Shown: positions 33,219-41,287 of the stretch, piece by piece
How the letters are laid out: each line of letters begins with the position of its first letter
Position numbering within the stretch: position 1 is the stretch's first letter
Assembly (NCBI GenBank): GCA_013376735.1
Contig: VINJ01000001.1
Coordinates: 1,922,001 to 1,986,000 of the forward strand
DNA length: 64,000 nucleotides
Reading direction: 5' to 3'
Origin: a bacterium Scap17
Lineage (GTDB): Bacteria; Pseudomonadota; Gammaproteobacteria; Pseudomonadales; Halomonadaceae
Program-made: the position numbers and the translations under genes
Notes under the pieces: generated by a model
What the model was told of the DNA's origin: nothing
The model's input: the letters and a program-made list of their open reading frames with translations, nothing else
The model's database searches: none

Positions 33219-34725
33219 CGAGGCTCTCCAGTGGCGTGAGGGAAGTCGTGGGCTGGCGCTCATTCAGGATGCGCTGGGCCACGCGGGGAATCAGATGGCT
33301 GGCGGCCAGCAGGCGATACTCGCGTGAGCCGCGTACGTCACTGAGTGGTGAGAAATCGGCCTGCACGGCCTGTTCGATCTGCTGGCGAGTCTGCGCCGTC
33401 AGCCTGGCGGGCGTGAGAGACTCCAGCGCTTGCAGCGTCAGCAAGACTTCCAGGTGCGGGGCGCGGGCCGGAACCCCGGCCATGCCGCCGAAGGCCACCC
33501 GCCAGTGTTGCGCGCGCCCGCTGGCATCCCGCCGCCAGGCGAAGACACCGAGCAGGGTGGAGATGTCATCATCACGCCGCTTGGACAGCTTGTGCACCGC
33601 CAGTCGCTGGTTGGGTAGCGGGCGTGGCAGGAAGACGGAGTGGATGATCTCGTCCGGCATCAGCTGGGTACGCTTGTAGTCGAGGAAGTAGTCCTCGAGC
33701 TTCAGAATGCGCTCATTGTCCTGGCTCATCAGCTGGATGTAGGCGTCCAGCGCGATCAGCAGCGGCGGCATGTCCCCGATGGGCGAGGCATTGCCGATAT
33801 TGCCGCCCAGGGTGCCACGATGGCGGATCTGTTCACTGCCCAGTCGCGTGAGCAGCTCCGCGCCATCCGGGTAATGTTCCCGCAGCAGCGGCATCAGCTG
33901 GTGATAGCTGACCGCGGCCCCGATCCACCAGCCTGCCTGGCCGGCGTGCTCGCCTTCCTCTATCTTGCCAAGCGCCGCGACCTGGGTGGTGTCGATCAAG
34001 GCCGGGAAGTCGCGCAGGCGCTGGGTGTGCTCCAGCATCAGGTCCGTGCCACCGGCGATCAGCGCGGCATCCGGGTGCTCGGTGCGCAGCGCCAGCAGGG
34101 CCTGCAAGGTGACCGGCCGATAGAAACGCCCGGTGTCTGGCTCGTCATCTGGGGCGGTATCGTGCGCTTCCGCTGTGCTATCGCCAGCGTCCTGCAGGCT
34201 GGCTGGCCCGAATTCGCCTTGCAGCAGGCGATGAGCGGCCTCGCGAATCGGGCGATAGCCAGTGCAACGACACAGGTTGCCGCCCAGTGCATGGTCGATC
34301 ATGGTGTCGCGCTGTCTGGCATCGATCACTTCGCCCTGATCGATCTGGCGCTGATGACGGACATGCAGCACCGCAAGGCTCATGGCGATGCCCGGGGTGC
34401 AGAAACCGCACTGGCTGGCATGGGTGCTGACCAATGCCTGCTGCACTGCCGAGAGGGTTGGCGTCTGGCTGGCACTCGCCAACCCCTCGACGGTGATCAA
34501 GTCGCAGCCGGCCAGCTGGTGGGCGGGCATCAGGCAGGCGTTGGCGGTGCTCATATTGTGGCCCGGCCCCTGCAAGGCAATGGTGCAGGCGCCGCAGTCG
34601 CCGGAGGCACAGCCTTCCTTGGTGCCGTCTTGCCCAAGTGAGGTGCGCAGCACTTCGAGTACGCTCGTTCCCGGTGCAGGTGAGGGCAGTCGGCACGCGC
34701 GCCCGTTCAAGGTGAAGTCGATCAT
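33196..34725 (-). CDS. xdhA: Xanthine dehydrogenase, iron-sulfur/FAD subunit
   Basis: This 509-residue small subunit carries the electron path. It has a plant-type [2Fe-2S] domain (CASGDCGACTIAL near residues 39-51, then a fourth Cys), a second [2Fe-2S] helical domain (QCGFCTPGIAMSL near 109 and GGNLCRCTGYRPIREA near 148), an acidic linker around 175-200, and an FAD domain (ALIAGGTDLMLE near 225, RHRGTLGGNIGNASPIGDMP near 305). Start ATG 34725 gives MIDFTLNGRACRLP, a typical opening. First gene of a four-gene operon whose promoter region is shared with the divergent tetR. No lineage-atypical feature is seen. Confidence 0.95.
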   Translation of the reverse strand: MIDFTLNGRACRLPSPAPGTSVLEVLRTSLGQDGTKEGCASGDCGACTIALQGPGHNMSTANACLMPAHQLAGCDLITVEGLASASQTPTLSAVQQALVSTHASQCGFCTPGIAMSLAVLHVRHQRQIDQGEVIDARQRDTMIDHALGGNLCRCTGYRPIREAAHRLLQGEFGPASLQDAGDSTAEAHDTAPDDEPDTGRFYRPVTLQALLALRTEHPDAALIAGGTDLMLEHTQRLRDFPALIDTTQVAALGKIEEGEHAGQAGWWIGAAVSYHQLMPLLREHYPDGAELLTRLGSEQIRHRGTLGGNIGNASPIGDMPPLLIALDAYIQLMSQDNERILKLEDYFLDYKRTQLMPDEIIHSVFLPRPLPNQRLAVHKLSKRRDDDISTLLGVFAWRRDASGRAQHWRVAFGGMAGVPARAPHLEVLLTLQALESLTPARLTAQTRQQIEQAVQADFSPLSDVRGSREYRLLAASHLIPRVAQRILNERQPTTSLTPLESLDAYLAQS

Positions 34726-34891
34726 GCGGGCATCCTGTCAGGTCGTATTGTCATTGTGGTGCCTTGTTGCGTACAGCGTCGTCCCAGCGCTCAAGTCCTC
34801 TGTTCTACGCTGCCAGCGAGCCTGTTCTTGCCAGGCGGCGAGCGTTGGTCTGCTGGCTGTTGTCTCTATCAATGTAACAGGTCGTATTGTG

Positions 34892-34907
34892 ATTCTTGCA
34901 AGAATCT
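34892..34907. promoter_or_regulatory. Perfect 16-bp palindrome at the xdhA promoter
   Basis: GATTCTTGCAAGAATC is a perfect palindrome. It overlaps the -12 element of the candidate sigma-54 promoter and touches the RutR-like operator at base 34907. It may be a second regulator's site. Confidence 0.55.
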
Positions 34908-34913
34908 GACCAA
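34898..34913 (-). promoter_or_regulatory. Candidate sigma-54 promoter of xdhABC-guaD
   Basis: The minus strand reads TGGTCAGATTCTTGCA: GG-N10-GC spacing, TGG at -24 and a perfect TTGCA at -12. The -24 element lies inside the RutR-like operator, so repressor binding would block polymerase. Confidence 0.5.
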
Positions 34914-34922
34914 ATGGTCAGT
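34907..34922. promoter_or_regulatory. RutR/XdhR-like TetR operator
   Basis: CTGACCAAATGGTCAG has 7-bp arms around AA and matches the RutR consensus TGACCA-N2-TGGTCA. It lies 178 bp upstream of the tetR gene at 35100, and a related palindrome is at 9216-9231 upstream of uraD/uraH. Confidence 0.7.
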
Positions 34923-35099
34923 GCATGTTGTGGTATTTTGTTCGCCGGTGTCTCAACGGGCTGTTTTCACTGCTTTTCCAACGCCACGTGATAGTCGCTT
35001 GACAAGAGCCTCCTGCTTGCGCACATCGCCGCTGACAGGCGAGACCGACAGGGAGCTGTCGCCAAGAGACTCGAATGCTTTTTTCTGACCTGATGAGTG

Positions 35100-35789
35100 A
35101 TGCCGATGCCCGCGGATTCTCCTTCTTCCCTTTACGCTGAAGTCCGTCGTACCCGTAGCGCGGAATTGAGCGTCCCGCCTGCCAGCTCTCCGCGTGAGCA
35201 AGCCGAGAGCCGCATTCTCGAGGCCGCCGAATGCGTATTCGCCTGTCACGGTTATCGCGGCAGCACCTTGAAGCAGATTGCGGAAGTGGCCGAGTTGCCC
35301 AAGGCCAATCTGCTCTATTATTTCGGCTCCAAGGAGAAGCTCTACGTTCACCTGCTGGAGCAGACCCTGACGCGCTGGAATGCCTCGCTCGAGGATATCT
35401 CGCCTGATGACGAGCCGCGTGAGGTGTTGGAGGCGCTGGTGCGCGTCAAGCTCAAGCTGGCACGCCAGGCACCGCAGGCCTCGCGTCTGTTCGCGGCGGA
35501 GGTGATCAGCGGGGCGCCTTTCCTGCGCGATTATCTCAGTGGCGACCTGCGTGACTGGGTACAGGCGCGCTGCGATGTCATGAAGGCCTGGATGGCCGCG
35601 GGCAAGCTGCGTGAGGCGGAGCCGATGTGGGTGATTTACCTCATCTGGTCCACCACTCAGCATTACGCGGATTTCGCCGCCCAGATCGATCAGCTGGGGG
35701 GAGCGCCGCAGAGCGATGAAGACTGGGAGCAGCTGGCGGATTTCGTGGCCAGCACGCTATGTGATGGTCTGTGCCCGCGACAGTCATGA
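35100..35789 (+). CDS. TetR family regulator, RutR/XdhR-like
   Basis: This 229-residue repressor has an N-terminal HTH (ILEAAECVFACHGYRGSTLK, then QIAEVAELPKANLLYYFGSK near residues 60-79) and a C-terminal domain of the RutR type, recognisable by LEDISPDDEPREVLEALVRV, SRLFAAEVISGAPFLRDYLS and MWVIYLIWSTTQHYADFAAQ. E. coli RutR binds uracil or thymine and controls pyrimidine and purine catabolism. Here divergence from xdhABC-guaD, and a RutR-like palindrome between the two, point to purine-linked control. Start ATG 35100 is used; a GTG at 35097 and an ATG at 35106 are alternatives. The first 25 residues are unstructured-looking. A terminator follows 96 bp downstream. Confidence 0.88.
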   Translation: MPMPADSPSSLYAEVRRTRSAELSVPPASSPREQAESRILEAAECVFACHGYRGSTLKQIAEVAELPKANLLYYFGSKEKLYVHLLEQTLTRWNASLEDISPDDEPREVLEALVRVKLKLARQAPQASRLFAAEVISGAPFLRDYLSGDLRDWVQARCDVMKAWMAAGKLREAEPMWVIYLIWSTTQHYADFAAQIDQLGGAPQSDEDWEQLADFVASTLCDGLCPRQS

Positions 35790-35884
35790 GCGGCATGAGT
35801 GGCGTAAGCGCTTGAGCCGGCGGGTTCAGCGCTCTGTCAGTTGCCTGCTGTTTGGTGCCTGTTCTCACAGCCTCGCCGCACAGT

Positions 35885-35919
35885 AAAAAGCCCGCCCCGG
35901 ATTCCAGGGCGGGCTTTTT
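35885..35919. terminator. Bidirectional Rho-independent terminator
   Basis: A perfect 13-bp stem (AAAAAGCCCGCCC with its complement) has A- and T-tracts on opposite sides. It serves the tetR gene and the convergent gene pair ending at 36000. Confidence 0.93.
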
Positions 35920-35999
35920 GGTTCTTGAATCTCGAGTCGTTCTTGCGTCGCTCGCTCTTGCGTCATTCTGGAAAAGCGAAGGAAAAGACCTTCAGGTGG

Positions 36000-36605
36000 T
36001 CAGCTTGCCATCTCCAAGGGCATGCTAGGATCGCGATCCAGCACGGCTTCTTCCTCTTGCTTGGCCCCCGACAACTCGGCTTTTTCCAATTGAGAGATGT
36101 CACAGTGTTGATGCATCTGCCAGCCATCGCGGGCATCGTCGGCCAGGTAGATCAGCGCGGCATCGGCACTGGCCCACAGACGCGCCAGGTCACGTTGGTG
36201 GCGGGTGCGGTTGGCCAGCGGCAGCGCATCGGCGGTGACCACCACTACCGGCGCCTTGCGCAGCCAGCGCGGCGCATGACTCGGCCAGCTGTGATGCACG
36301 GCGTCCAGCCAGGGCGCCTGGGGATGGCCGGGCGATGACTGCCAACGCCAGCCACGCCCGACTTCGGTGATCCCGCGCGCCGTCCAGATCAGGCTGCGGC
36401 GCGGCAGCTGCGCCTCCAGGCTTTTCAGCAACGCATCGTCGCTATCCGTCAGCGGCTGGATGGCGCCTGACATCATGCTCAGGTACTCGCCAGCGTGCTG
36501 GCCGGCGGTCAGTTCAAGCTTGATGCGAGGCGCCGAGGCGAGGGCGATGCTGTTCTCCAGCGGTATGTGCATGCCGCATTCCATGCCGATGGTATAGACG
36601 CTCAT
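36000..36605 (-). CDS. Hypothetical protein, second gene of a two-gene unit
   Basis: I do not recognise this 201-residue protein. It opens MSVYTIGMECGMHIPLENSI, has a central Trp-rich region (GRGWRWQSSPGHPQAPWLDA; HHSWPSHAPRWLRKAPVVVV) and a Rossmann-like strand-turn APVVVVTADALPL. The C-terminus is acidic (KQEEEAVLDRDPS). No signal peptide or membrane helix is seen. The start ATG 36605 overlaps the stop of the upstream gene by ATGA, so the two proteins are probably translated in linked fashion and work together. The GC-rich codon pattern looks native rather than recently acquired. Confidence 0.65.
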   Translation of the reverse strand: MSVYTIGMECGMHIPLENSIALASAPRIKLELTAGQHAGEYLSMMSGAIQPLTDSDDALLKSLEAQLPRRSLIWTARGITEVGRGWRWQSSPGHPQAPWLDAVHHSWPSHAPRWLRKAPVVVVTADALPLANRTRHQRDLARLWASADAALIYLADDARDGWQMHQHCDISQLEKAELSGAKQEEEAVLDRDPSMPLEMAS

Positions 36606-37045
36606 GCCAGCATTCCCCGACGCGTCATGGTCTGTCGCAGCAGGGTGTGGTGGCGGTGCATCGCCTCCCAGTCGGCGTGAGCCTTGCGATTGATGTCCGG
36701 GTTGAAGACGGCTTTCTGCTGCGCGATGGGCGATGCTGTCGAGGTCGAAGTCGGAGTGTATGTCTCGGCTGAGGCCTGGGCCGCCATGGCCGAGGCGGCA
36801 ATGTCAGCCTGGCTGCGCGTGTCATGGGCCGGCGAATGCGGCGTGGGGGCCGCCGTTGCCTTCAGGCTCAGCGGCGGTGCCTCGTAGCCCATTGCCATCA
36901 CGCCCAGCAATTGAGCGGACTGGGCATTGGCGACATCCTGGCTAGCGCTGCCAGAGCGGGGCAAGAGGGTGAATGTCTGTGTCGTGACCTTGGCTGTCAT
37001 GGCTCGGCAGGTATCGAGGAGGGCAGTCATCGTTGAGGTGGCCAT
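36602..37045 (-). CDS. Hypothetical Ala/Ser/Thr-rich protein, first gene of a two-gene unit
   Basis: This 147-residue protein of unknown function starts at ATG 37045 (MATSTMTALLDTCRAMTAKV), which has a perfect AAGGAG 7 nt upstream. The middle (residues about 45-110) is low-complexity and rich in Ala, Ser, Thr and Pro (e.g. SAETYTPTSTSTASPIAQQK). The C-terminus becomes basic and helical (DWEAMHRHHTLLRQTMTRRG). Coupled by ATGA to the next gene. The good ribosome site and tight coupling are the main evidence that it is real. It is divergent from the RpiR regulator. Confidence 0.6.
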   Translation of the reverse strand: MATSTMTALLDTCRAMTAKVTTQTFTLLPRSGSASQDVANAQSAQLLGVMAMGYEAPPLSLKATAAPTPHSPAHDTRSQADIAASAMAAQASAETYTPTSTSTASPIAQQKAVFNPDINRKAHADWEAMHRHHTLLRQTMTRRGMLA

Positions 37046-37406
37046 GAGAATGCTCCTTGCGCATCGCGAGCGCTGTATCGGGAATATTGCAGTCCGGCAA
37101 GGGTCGTTGGCGTTACTGCGCGGCATATGACCTGTCGGCTGGCTAGTCTTGATCAAGCGGCTCGCGTGCCGATTTGATGTGATGAACAGTAAAAACAGGC
37201 GCTTGTGTCTGTCGCGCGGTGCGGATGGTTGGCATCGTGCAGCGCTTGAGGGCGTCAGAGGCGCTCAGGATGAGGAAAAAGCGCTCATCGCGAGGGTTAC
37301 GCCTTTCGTCTATGCACTGTCAGTCAGCACCTGGCCCAGGCTTTGCACTGTCTTGATGCAATCGTTGCTCTGCGCTCACGCAGAATCTTTTCAGGAGTGT
37401 GTCTTC
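37046..37406. other. Divergent intergenic region
   Basis: These 361 bp lie between the unknown gene pair and the RpiR regulator. In-frame codons upstream of the regulator start do not look like protein. No palindrome or recognisable promoter stands out. Confidence 0.4.
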
Positions 37407-38402
37407 ATGCCACGAGCGCCCATAGATCACAGCGCGCCCCCCGAGGATGACGTGTCCGGTGAATCCCAGGCAGTGCACCCGGATGGGGAAGCGCCTGCCC
37501 CCGTTGCCGATGCCGACGACACTGTCAATCTTGCGACCAGTCTCGCTCGCCATGCCGCAAGGCAGGGCACCAGGAGCCTGAGTCTGCATCAGCGTCTGAC
37601 CCGTTCGCTTGAGGAGCTCACCCCGAATGAGCAGCGCATCGCGCGCTTTCTTCTCGCGCATCAGGATGAACTGGCGCTATACAACGCCGCGGAACTGTCA
37701 CGGCTGACCGACGTCTCCAAGGCGACGGTCAGCCGCCTGTTCCGCCGTCTTGGCTATCAGGACTTCCGTGAAGCGCGGGATCAGGCGCGCAGTCTGCGTC
37801 AATCGGGTGTGCCGGTGGCGGCAGCGCCGACGGCAGACCATCACCAGCGTCACTATGAGCAGGAGTGTCGCAACCTGCGTCAGGCGCTGGCGGCGCTGGA
37901 CATGCTGGACATGGAGGCCTTGAGCAGTGCTCTGGCCAAGGCCGAGCGGCTGCAGATCATCGGCTTTCGCAATGCCTATCCACTGGCGCTGCACCTGCGC
38001 CAACAGTTGCTGCAGCTACGCGCGCAGGTGGCGGTGTTGCCGCAACCCGGCCAATCACTCGGCGAGGAGGTCGCACGCCTGGGTGCCGATGATGCCGTGG
38101 TGGTATTCGCCATGCGCCGGCGACCGCAGGGGCTGGCACGATTGCTTGAGTGGCTGGGGCAGGCACCGTGTACAGTGTTGCTGGTCTGCGATGACAGCTT
38201 GAGCACCATCCCCGCCGGTATCGAGCATGTTCTGCGCTGCCCGTTAGACAGCGTCAGCGCCTTCGACAGCTACGCCGCAGCCATGAGCCAGATCAACCTG
38301 CTGGCCACGCGCCTGCTGCATGACGACCTCGTCGGCGGGCGCAGTCAGATACGCCGCGTGACCGATACCTTCGATGCGCTGGAGGAACTGGGCGACGGCT
38401 GA
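37407..38402 (+). CDS. RpiR/MurR family transcriptional regulator
   Basis: This 331-residue regulator has an RpiR-type HTH (LEELTPNEQRIARFLLAHQD near residue 70; AELSRLTDVSKATVSRLFRR near 98, followed by LGYQDFREARDQAR) and a C-terminal SIS domain (about 165-300; IIGFRNAYPLALHLRQQLLQ). SIS domains bind phosphosugars or other small metabolites. The first 55 residues are acidic and disordered. Start ATG 37407 has AGGAG at 8 nt. It precedes an ABC transporter and amidase on the same strand but is separated by 608 bp with its own sigma-54 promoter, so it is more likely a local regulator than an operon member. Purine/ureide clusters in other bacteria also carry RpiR regulators. Confidence 0.88.
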   Translation: MPRAPIDHSAPPEDDVSGESQAVHPDGEAPAPVADADDTVNLATSLARHAARQGTRSLSLHQRLTRSLEELTPNEQRIARFLLAHQDELALYNAAELSRLTDVSKATVSRLFRRLGYQDFREARDQARSLRQSGVPVAAAPTADHHQRHYEQECRNLRQALAALDMLDMEALSSALAKAERLQIIGFRNAYPLALHLRQQLLQLRAQVAVLPQPGQSLGEEVARLGADDAVVVFAMRRRPQGLARLLEWLGQAPCTVLLVCDDSLSTIPAGIEHVLRCPLDSVSAFDSYAAAMSQINLLATRLLHDDLVGGRSQIRRVTDTFDALEELGDG

Positions 38403-38782
38403 TCGTCCAGCGTGAAGTGCTCCTGCCTTTCCTTCCTCTCTCTCTATCTCCCGGTGGGCCGGAAGCCTTGCTTGTGATCTGTGTGGCGGCCCGATTCGAC
38501 TCGCCGCGCTCTGCGCACCCGTAGGGCGCATATGCCTGCCTGACTGCACCATCTGCTGCCATATCGCTGGTGTCGGCGCCCTGATCTCGCCGCCCGGTGA
38601 GGACGTCATCCTCGATTTCGCCTCCCGCAGGCGTGTGTCGCTCCTTTTCCTTTCCATTCGCTGCTTGGCTTGCATGCCTGTGCTCAAGCGCGTTCTCAAG
38701 CCCCTGCTCGGGCGTGTGAGCCGCAGGCGCCTCAGCACTTCCTGCAACTTGACCATCTTGTTGAGCGCGAAGCGGAGGTCTT

Positions 38783-38798
38783 TGGCACACCTGTTGCA
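38783..38798 (+). promoter_or_regulatory. Sigma-54 promoter of the ABC transporter-amidase operon
   Basis: TGGCACACCTGTTGCA matches TGGCAC-N5-TTGCA exactly. The predicted start is near 38810, giving a leader of about 200 nt before the binding-protein ATG. Confidence 0.75.
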
Positions 38799-38823
38799 AA
38801 GATTGATAAGGGAATCACTTGTT

Positions 38824-38849
38824 TCATTGGTCAGGTTCTGAAGACCAAT
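38824..38849. promoter_or_regulatory. Inverted repeat in the 5' leader of the ABC operon
   Basis: 8-bp arms CATTGGTC/GACCAATG are separated by 10 nt, about 15 nt after the predicted transcription start. It could be an operator, for instance for the RpiR protein, or an RNA hairpin. Confidence 0.4.
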
Positions 38850-39010
38850 GGGGCAGGGAGTCACTGGATATGACTCGACGAGACACTCGGCAAGCAGCAC
38901 GGCGGGACACTCAACAACAACCAACAACAATCTACTGCCGCAAGGCACCAGGTGCACCAAGAGCCGTTCTCGCATCAGCGCCTGGCATTGACGGATACCG
39001 GAGTCGACCG

Positions 39011-39865
39011 ATGAGCAAGCGTCACGAGAGCAAGGCCCAGCAGCGCGCCACACGGACAGGCAACAAGCAGCGTCTTGGCAACTGGGTCCGCAAGGGAATA
39101 TTGCTGGCCCTGTGGGGCACGTTGGCGTCCACCGCCCTGAGCGCACACGCGGATGCACTGAGTGACATCAAAGATAGCGGGGTGCTGAAAGTGGCGGTGC
39201 CCCAGGACTTCCCGCCCTTCGGCTCGGTCGGCCCGGACCTCAAACCGCGTGGCTACGATATCGAAATGGCGCGCTATCTGGCAGACGAGATGGAGGTGAA
39301 GCTTGAGCTGGTACCGGTCACCTCGGCCAATCGCATCCCTTACCTGCAGACCCGCAAGGTCGATCTGGTGATCTCGAGCCTGGGCAAGAATCCCGAGCGC
39401 GAAAAGGCGATCGATTTCTCCGATGCCTATGCGCCGTTCTTCCTCGGCGTGTTCGGCGAGAAGGGCAGTGAGGTGGACTCCGCGCAGGGACTGAGCGAGA
39501 AGATCATCGGCGTGACACGTGGCTCGGTGGAAGACATGGAGCTCAGCAAGGTGGCACCGGAATCGACCACCGTGAAGCGCTTCGAAGACAACAACACGAC
39601 CTTGTCGGCCTTCCTGTCAGGGCAGGTCGAGATGATCGCCACCGGCAATCTCGTCACCGCCGCCATCGCCGAACGCAATCCTGCCCGCGTGCCGGTCAGC
39701 GTGCTGCCGCTCAAGAATTCTCCCTGCTATGTGGGCATGCGTCATGACACGCCGGCACTCAAGGCGCGGGTGAATGAGCTGATCGCCCAAGGGATCGAGG
39801 ATGGCACGCTCAATACGCTTTCCGAGACCTGGTTCAAGGCGCCGCTGCCGTCACTGGATGCCTGA
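39011..39865 (+). CDS. Polar amino acid-type ABC transporter, substrate-binding protein
   Basis: This 284-residue periplasmic protein of the SBP_bac_3 family has a signal peptide after a long basic n-region (GILLALWGTLASTALSAHAD, cleavage near residue 47). The mature protein begins DALSDIKDSGVLKVAVPQDF and shows the family core PPFGSVGPDLKPRGYDIEMA, KVDLVISSLGKNPEREKAID and IGVTRGSVEDMELSKVAP. The ligand arginine of the SSLxxxPERxK loop is present. Start ATG 39011 has GGAG at 7 nt. It is first in an operon with two permeases, an ATPase and an amidase. The amidase suggests an amide or ureide ligand rather than a plain amino acid, which is inference. Confidence 0.88.
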   Translation: MSKRHESKAQQRATRTGNKQRLGNWVRKGILLALWGTLASTALSAHADALSDIKDSGVLKVAVPQDFPPFGSVGPDLKPRGYDIEMARYLADEMEVKLELVPVTSANRIPYLQTRKVDLVISSLGKNPEREKAIDFSDAYAPFFLGVFGEKGSEVDSAQGLSEKIIGVTRGSVEDMELSKVAPESTTVKRFEDNNTTLSAFLSGQVEMIATGNLVTAAIAERNPARVPVSVLPLKNSPCYVGMRHDTPALKARVNELIAQGIEDGTLNTLSETWFKAPLPSLDA

Positions 39866-39911
39866 CTCGAGACGACATACGCCTGATCCCTTTGCCCGTG
39901 AGGCTTGATCG

Positions 39912-40637
39912 ATGAACTATCTCCCGGATTTCCCGCGCCTGTTGCCGTATCTGCCTGACCTGTTGGCCGGGCTGATGACGACGGTCTGGCTGACGGCGCT
40001 GACCACCACGCTGGGGATACTCGGCGCGGTCATGTGTGTCTGGCAGCGCCATCGTGCGCCGACCAGCCTCTTCAGCCGGTTGCTGGGCATGCTGGTGGAG
40101 CTGCTGCGCAACACGCCCTTCATCGTCCAGCTGTTCTTCATCTTCTTCGGTCTGCCGGCGCTGGGACTGTCACTCAGCGCCGAGATGGCCGCGGTGATCG
40201 CGATGACACTCAACCTGGCGGCCTACAGCAGTGAAATCCTGCGTGCCGGGGTCGATGCCACCGGTCGCGGCCAGTGGGAAGCCGGGCGGGCACTGGGGCT
40301 TACCCGTTGGCAGAGCTATCGCCATGTGGTGCTGATGCCGGCGCTGGAACGCATGTATCCGGCGCTGACCAGCCAGTGCGTGATCGTGATGCTGGGCTCC
40401 GCCGTGGTCTCACAGATCAGCGTGGCGGACCTGACCTTCGCGGCCAACTTCATCCAGTCACGTACCTTCCTGAGCTTCGAGAGCTACGTGGTGACGGCAG
40501 GCATGTACCTGCTCTTGGCCATCGCGATGCGTGCCTTGCTCAACCGTATCGGGCGTGGCCTGTTCGGCTTTCGCCACCTGACGCCGGCCCCGCGTAGCCG
40601 TCTGTCTTCCCCTGTCCTGAAAGAGGCCCACTCATGA
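39912..40637 (+). CDS. ABC transporter permease (HisM/GlnP type), first
   Basis: This 241-residue inner-membrane permease has five hydrophobic helices and the family stretch VELLRNTPFIVQLFFIFFGL near residue 62. The EAA loop reads ATGRGQWEAGRALGLTRWQS near 120, the contact site for the ATPase. Helix segments such as LTSQCVIVMLGSAVVSQISV follow. It ends with a Pro/Ser/Arg tail and overlaps the second permease by ATGA. The two permeases form a heterodimeric channel. Confidence 0.92.
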   Translation: MNYLPDFPRLLPYLPDLLAGLMTTVWLTALTTTLGILGAVMCVWQRHRAPTSLFSRLLGMLVELLRNTPFIVQLFFIFFGLPALGLSLSAEMAAVIAMTLNLAAYSSEILRAGVDATGRGQWEAGRALGLTRWQSYRHVVLMPALERMYPALTSQCVIVMLGSAVVSQISVADLTFAANFIQSRTFLSFESYVVTAGMYLLLAIAMRALLNRIGRGLFGFRHLTPAPRSRLSSPVLKEAHS

Positions 40638-41287
40638 TCGACTTCACGCTGTGGGACATTCTGCGCAACCTGTTGCTGGCGGCGCGCTGGACACTGGCGC
40701 TGTCCCTGATCGCCTTCATCGGCGGCAGTCTGGTCGGGCTTGCGCTGACCTTTCTGCGCCTGACCCGCTGGCCGGGGGCGGCGCTCTTCTGTCGCCTCTA
40801 TACCGAGCTGTTCCAGGGCACGCCGCTGTTGATGCAGCTGTTCCTGGCCTTCTTCGGCGTGGCGGTCTTCGGGCTGGATGTCTCGGCCTGGACGGCGGCG
40901 GCCGTGGCGCTGACGCTGTTCAGCAGTGCCTTCCTGCACGACATCTGGCGCGGCTGTGTCGAGGCAGTGCCCAAAGGGCAGTGGGAAGGGGCGCGGGTGC
41001 TGGGGCTCGGCTACCTGAAGACCATGCGCCACATCATCCTGCCGCAGGCACTGCGCATGGCCATCGCACCGACCGTCGGCTTCTCGGTGCAGATCATCAA
41101 GGGCACCGCGCTTGCCTCGGTGATCGGCTTCGTCGAGCTGACCAAGGCCGGCACCATGCTCAACAACGCTACCCTGGAACCCTTCACTGTCTTCGCGCTG
41201 GTCGCGTTGCTGTATTTCGCCATGTGCTATCCGCTGTCGCGGCTGGCTCGCCATCTGGAGGCACGTCTCAATGTCACTGCTCGCTGA
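40634..41287 (+). CDS. ABC transporter permease (HisM/GlnP type), second
   Basis: This 217-residue partner permease shows YTELFQGTPLLMQLFLAFFG near residue 55 (the R/Q-GTP-L-Q motif) and an EAA loop VEAVPKGQWEGARVLGLGYL near 112. Start ATG 40634 overlaps the first permease by 4 bp, and its 3' end overlaps the ATPase gene by 17 bp. This tight packing indicates one mRNA. It also has IKGTALASVIGFVELTKAGT near 155, typical of the family. Confidence 0.92.
   Translation: MIDFTLWDILRNLLLAARWTLALSLIAFIGGSLVGLALTFLRLTRWPGAALFCRLYTELFQGTPLLMQLFLAFFGVAVFGLDVSAWTAAAVALTLFSSAFLHDIWRGCVEAVPKGQWEGARVLGLGYLKTMRHIILPQALRMAIAPTVGFSVQIIKGTALASVIGFVELTKAGTMLNNATLEPFTVFALVALLYFAMCYPLSRLARHLEARLNVTAR

Larger units (their letters stand above)
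34726..35099. other. Divergent control region xdhA / tetR
   Basis: These 374 bp separate the xdh operon from its likely regulator. They contain two touching 16-bp palindromes and a sigma-54-like promoter that overlaps both (listed separately). No gene is supported in it. Confidence 0.65.
38403..39010. other. Long leader and promoter region of the ABC transporter operon
   Basis: These 608 bp have no convincing gene. They hold a consensus sigma-54 promoter (38783-38798), an inverted repeat just after the predicted start (CATTGGTC at 38824-38831 with GACCAATG at 38842-38849) and an AACAACAACCAACAACAA stretch at 38913-38930. The predicted untranslated leader is about 200 nt, unusually long. Confidence 0.6.
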
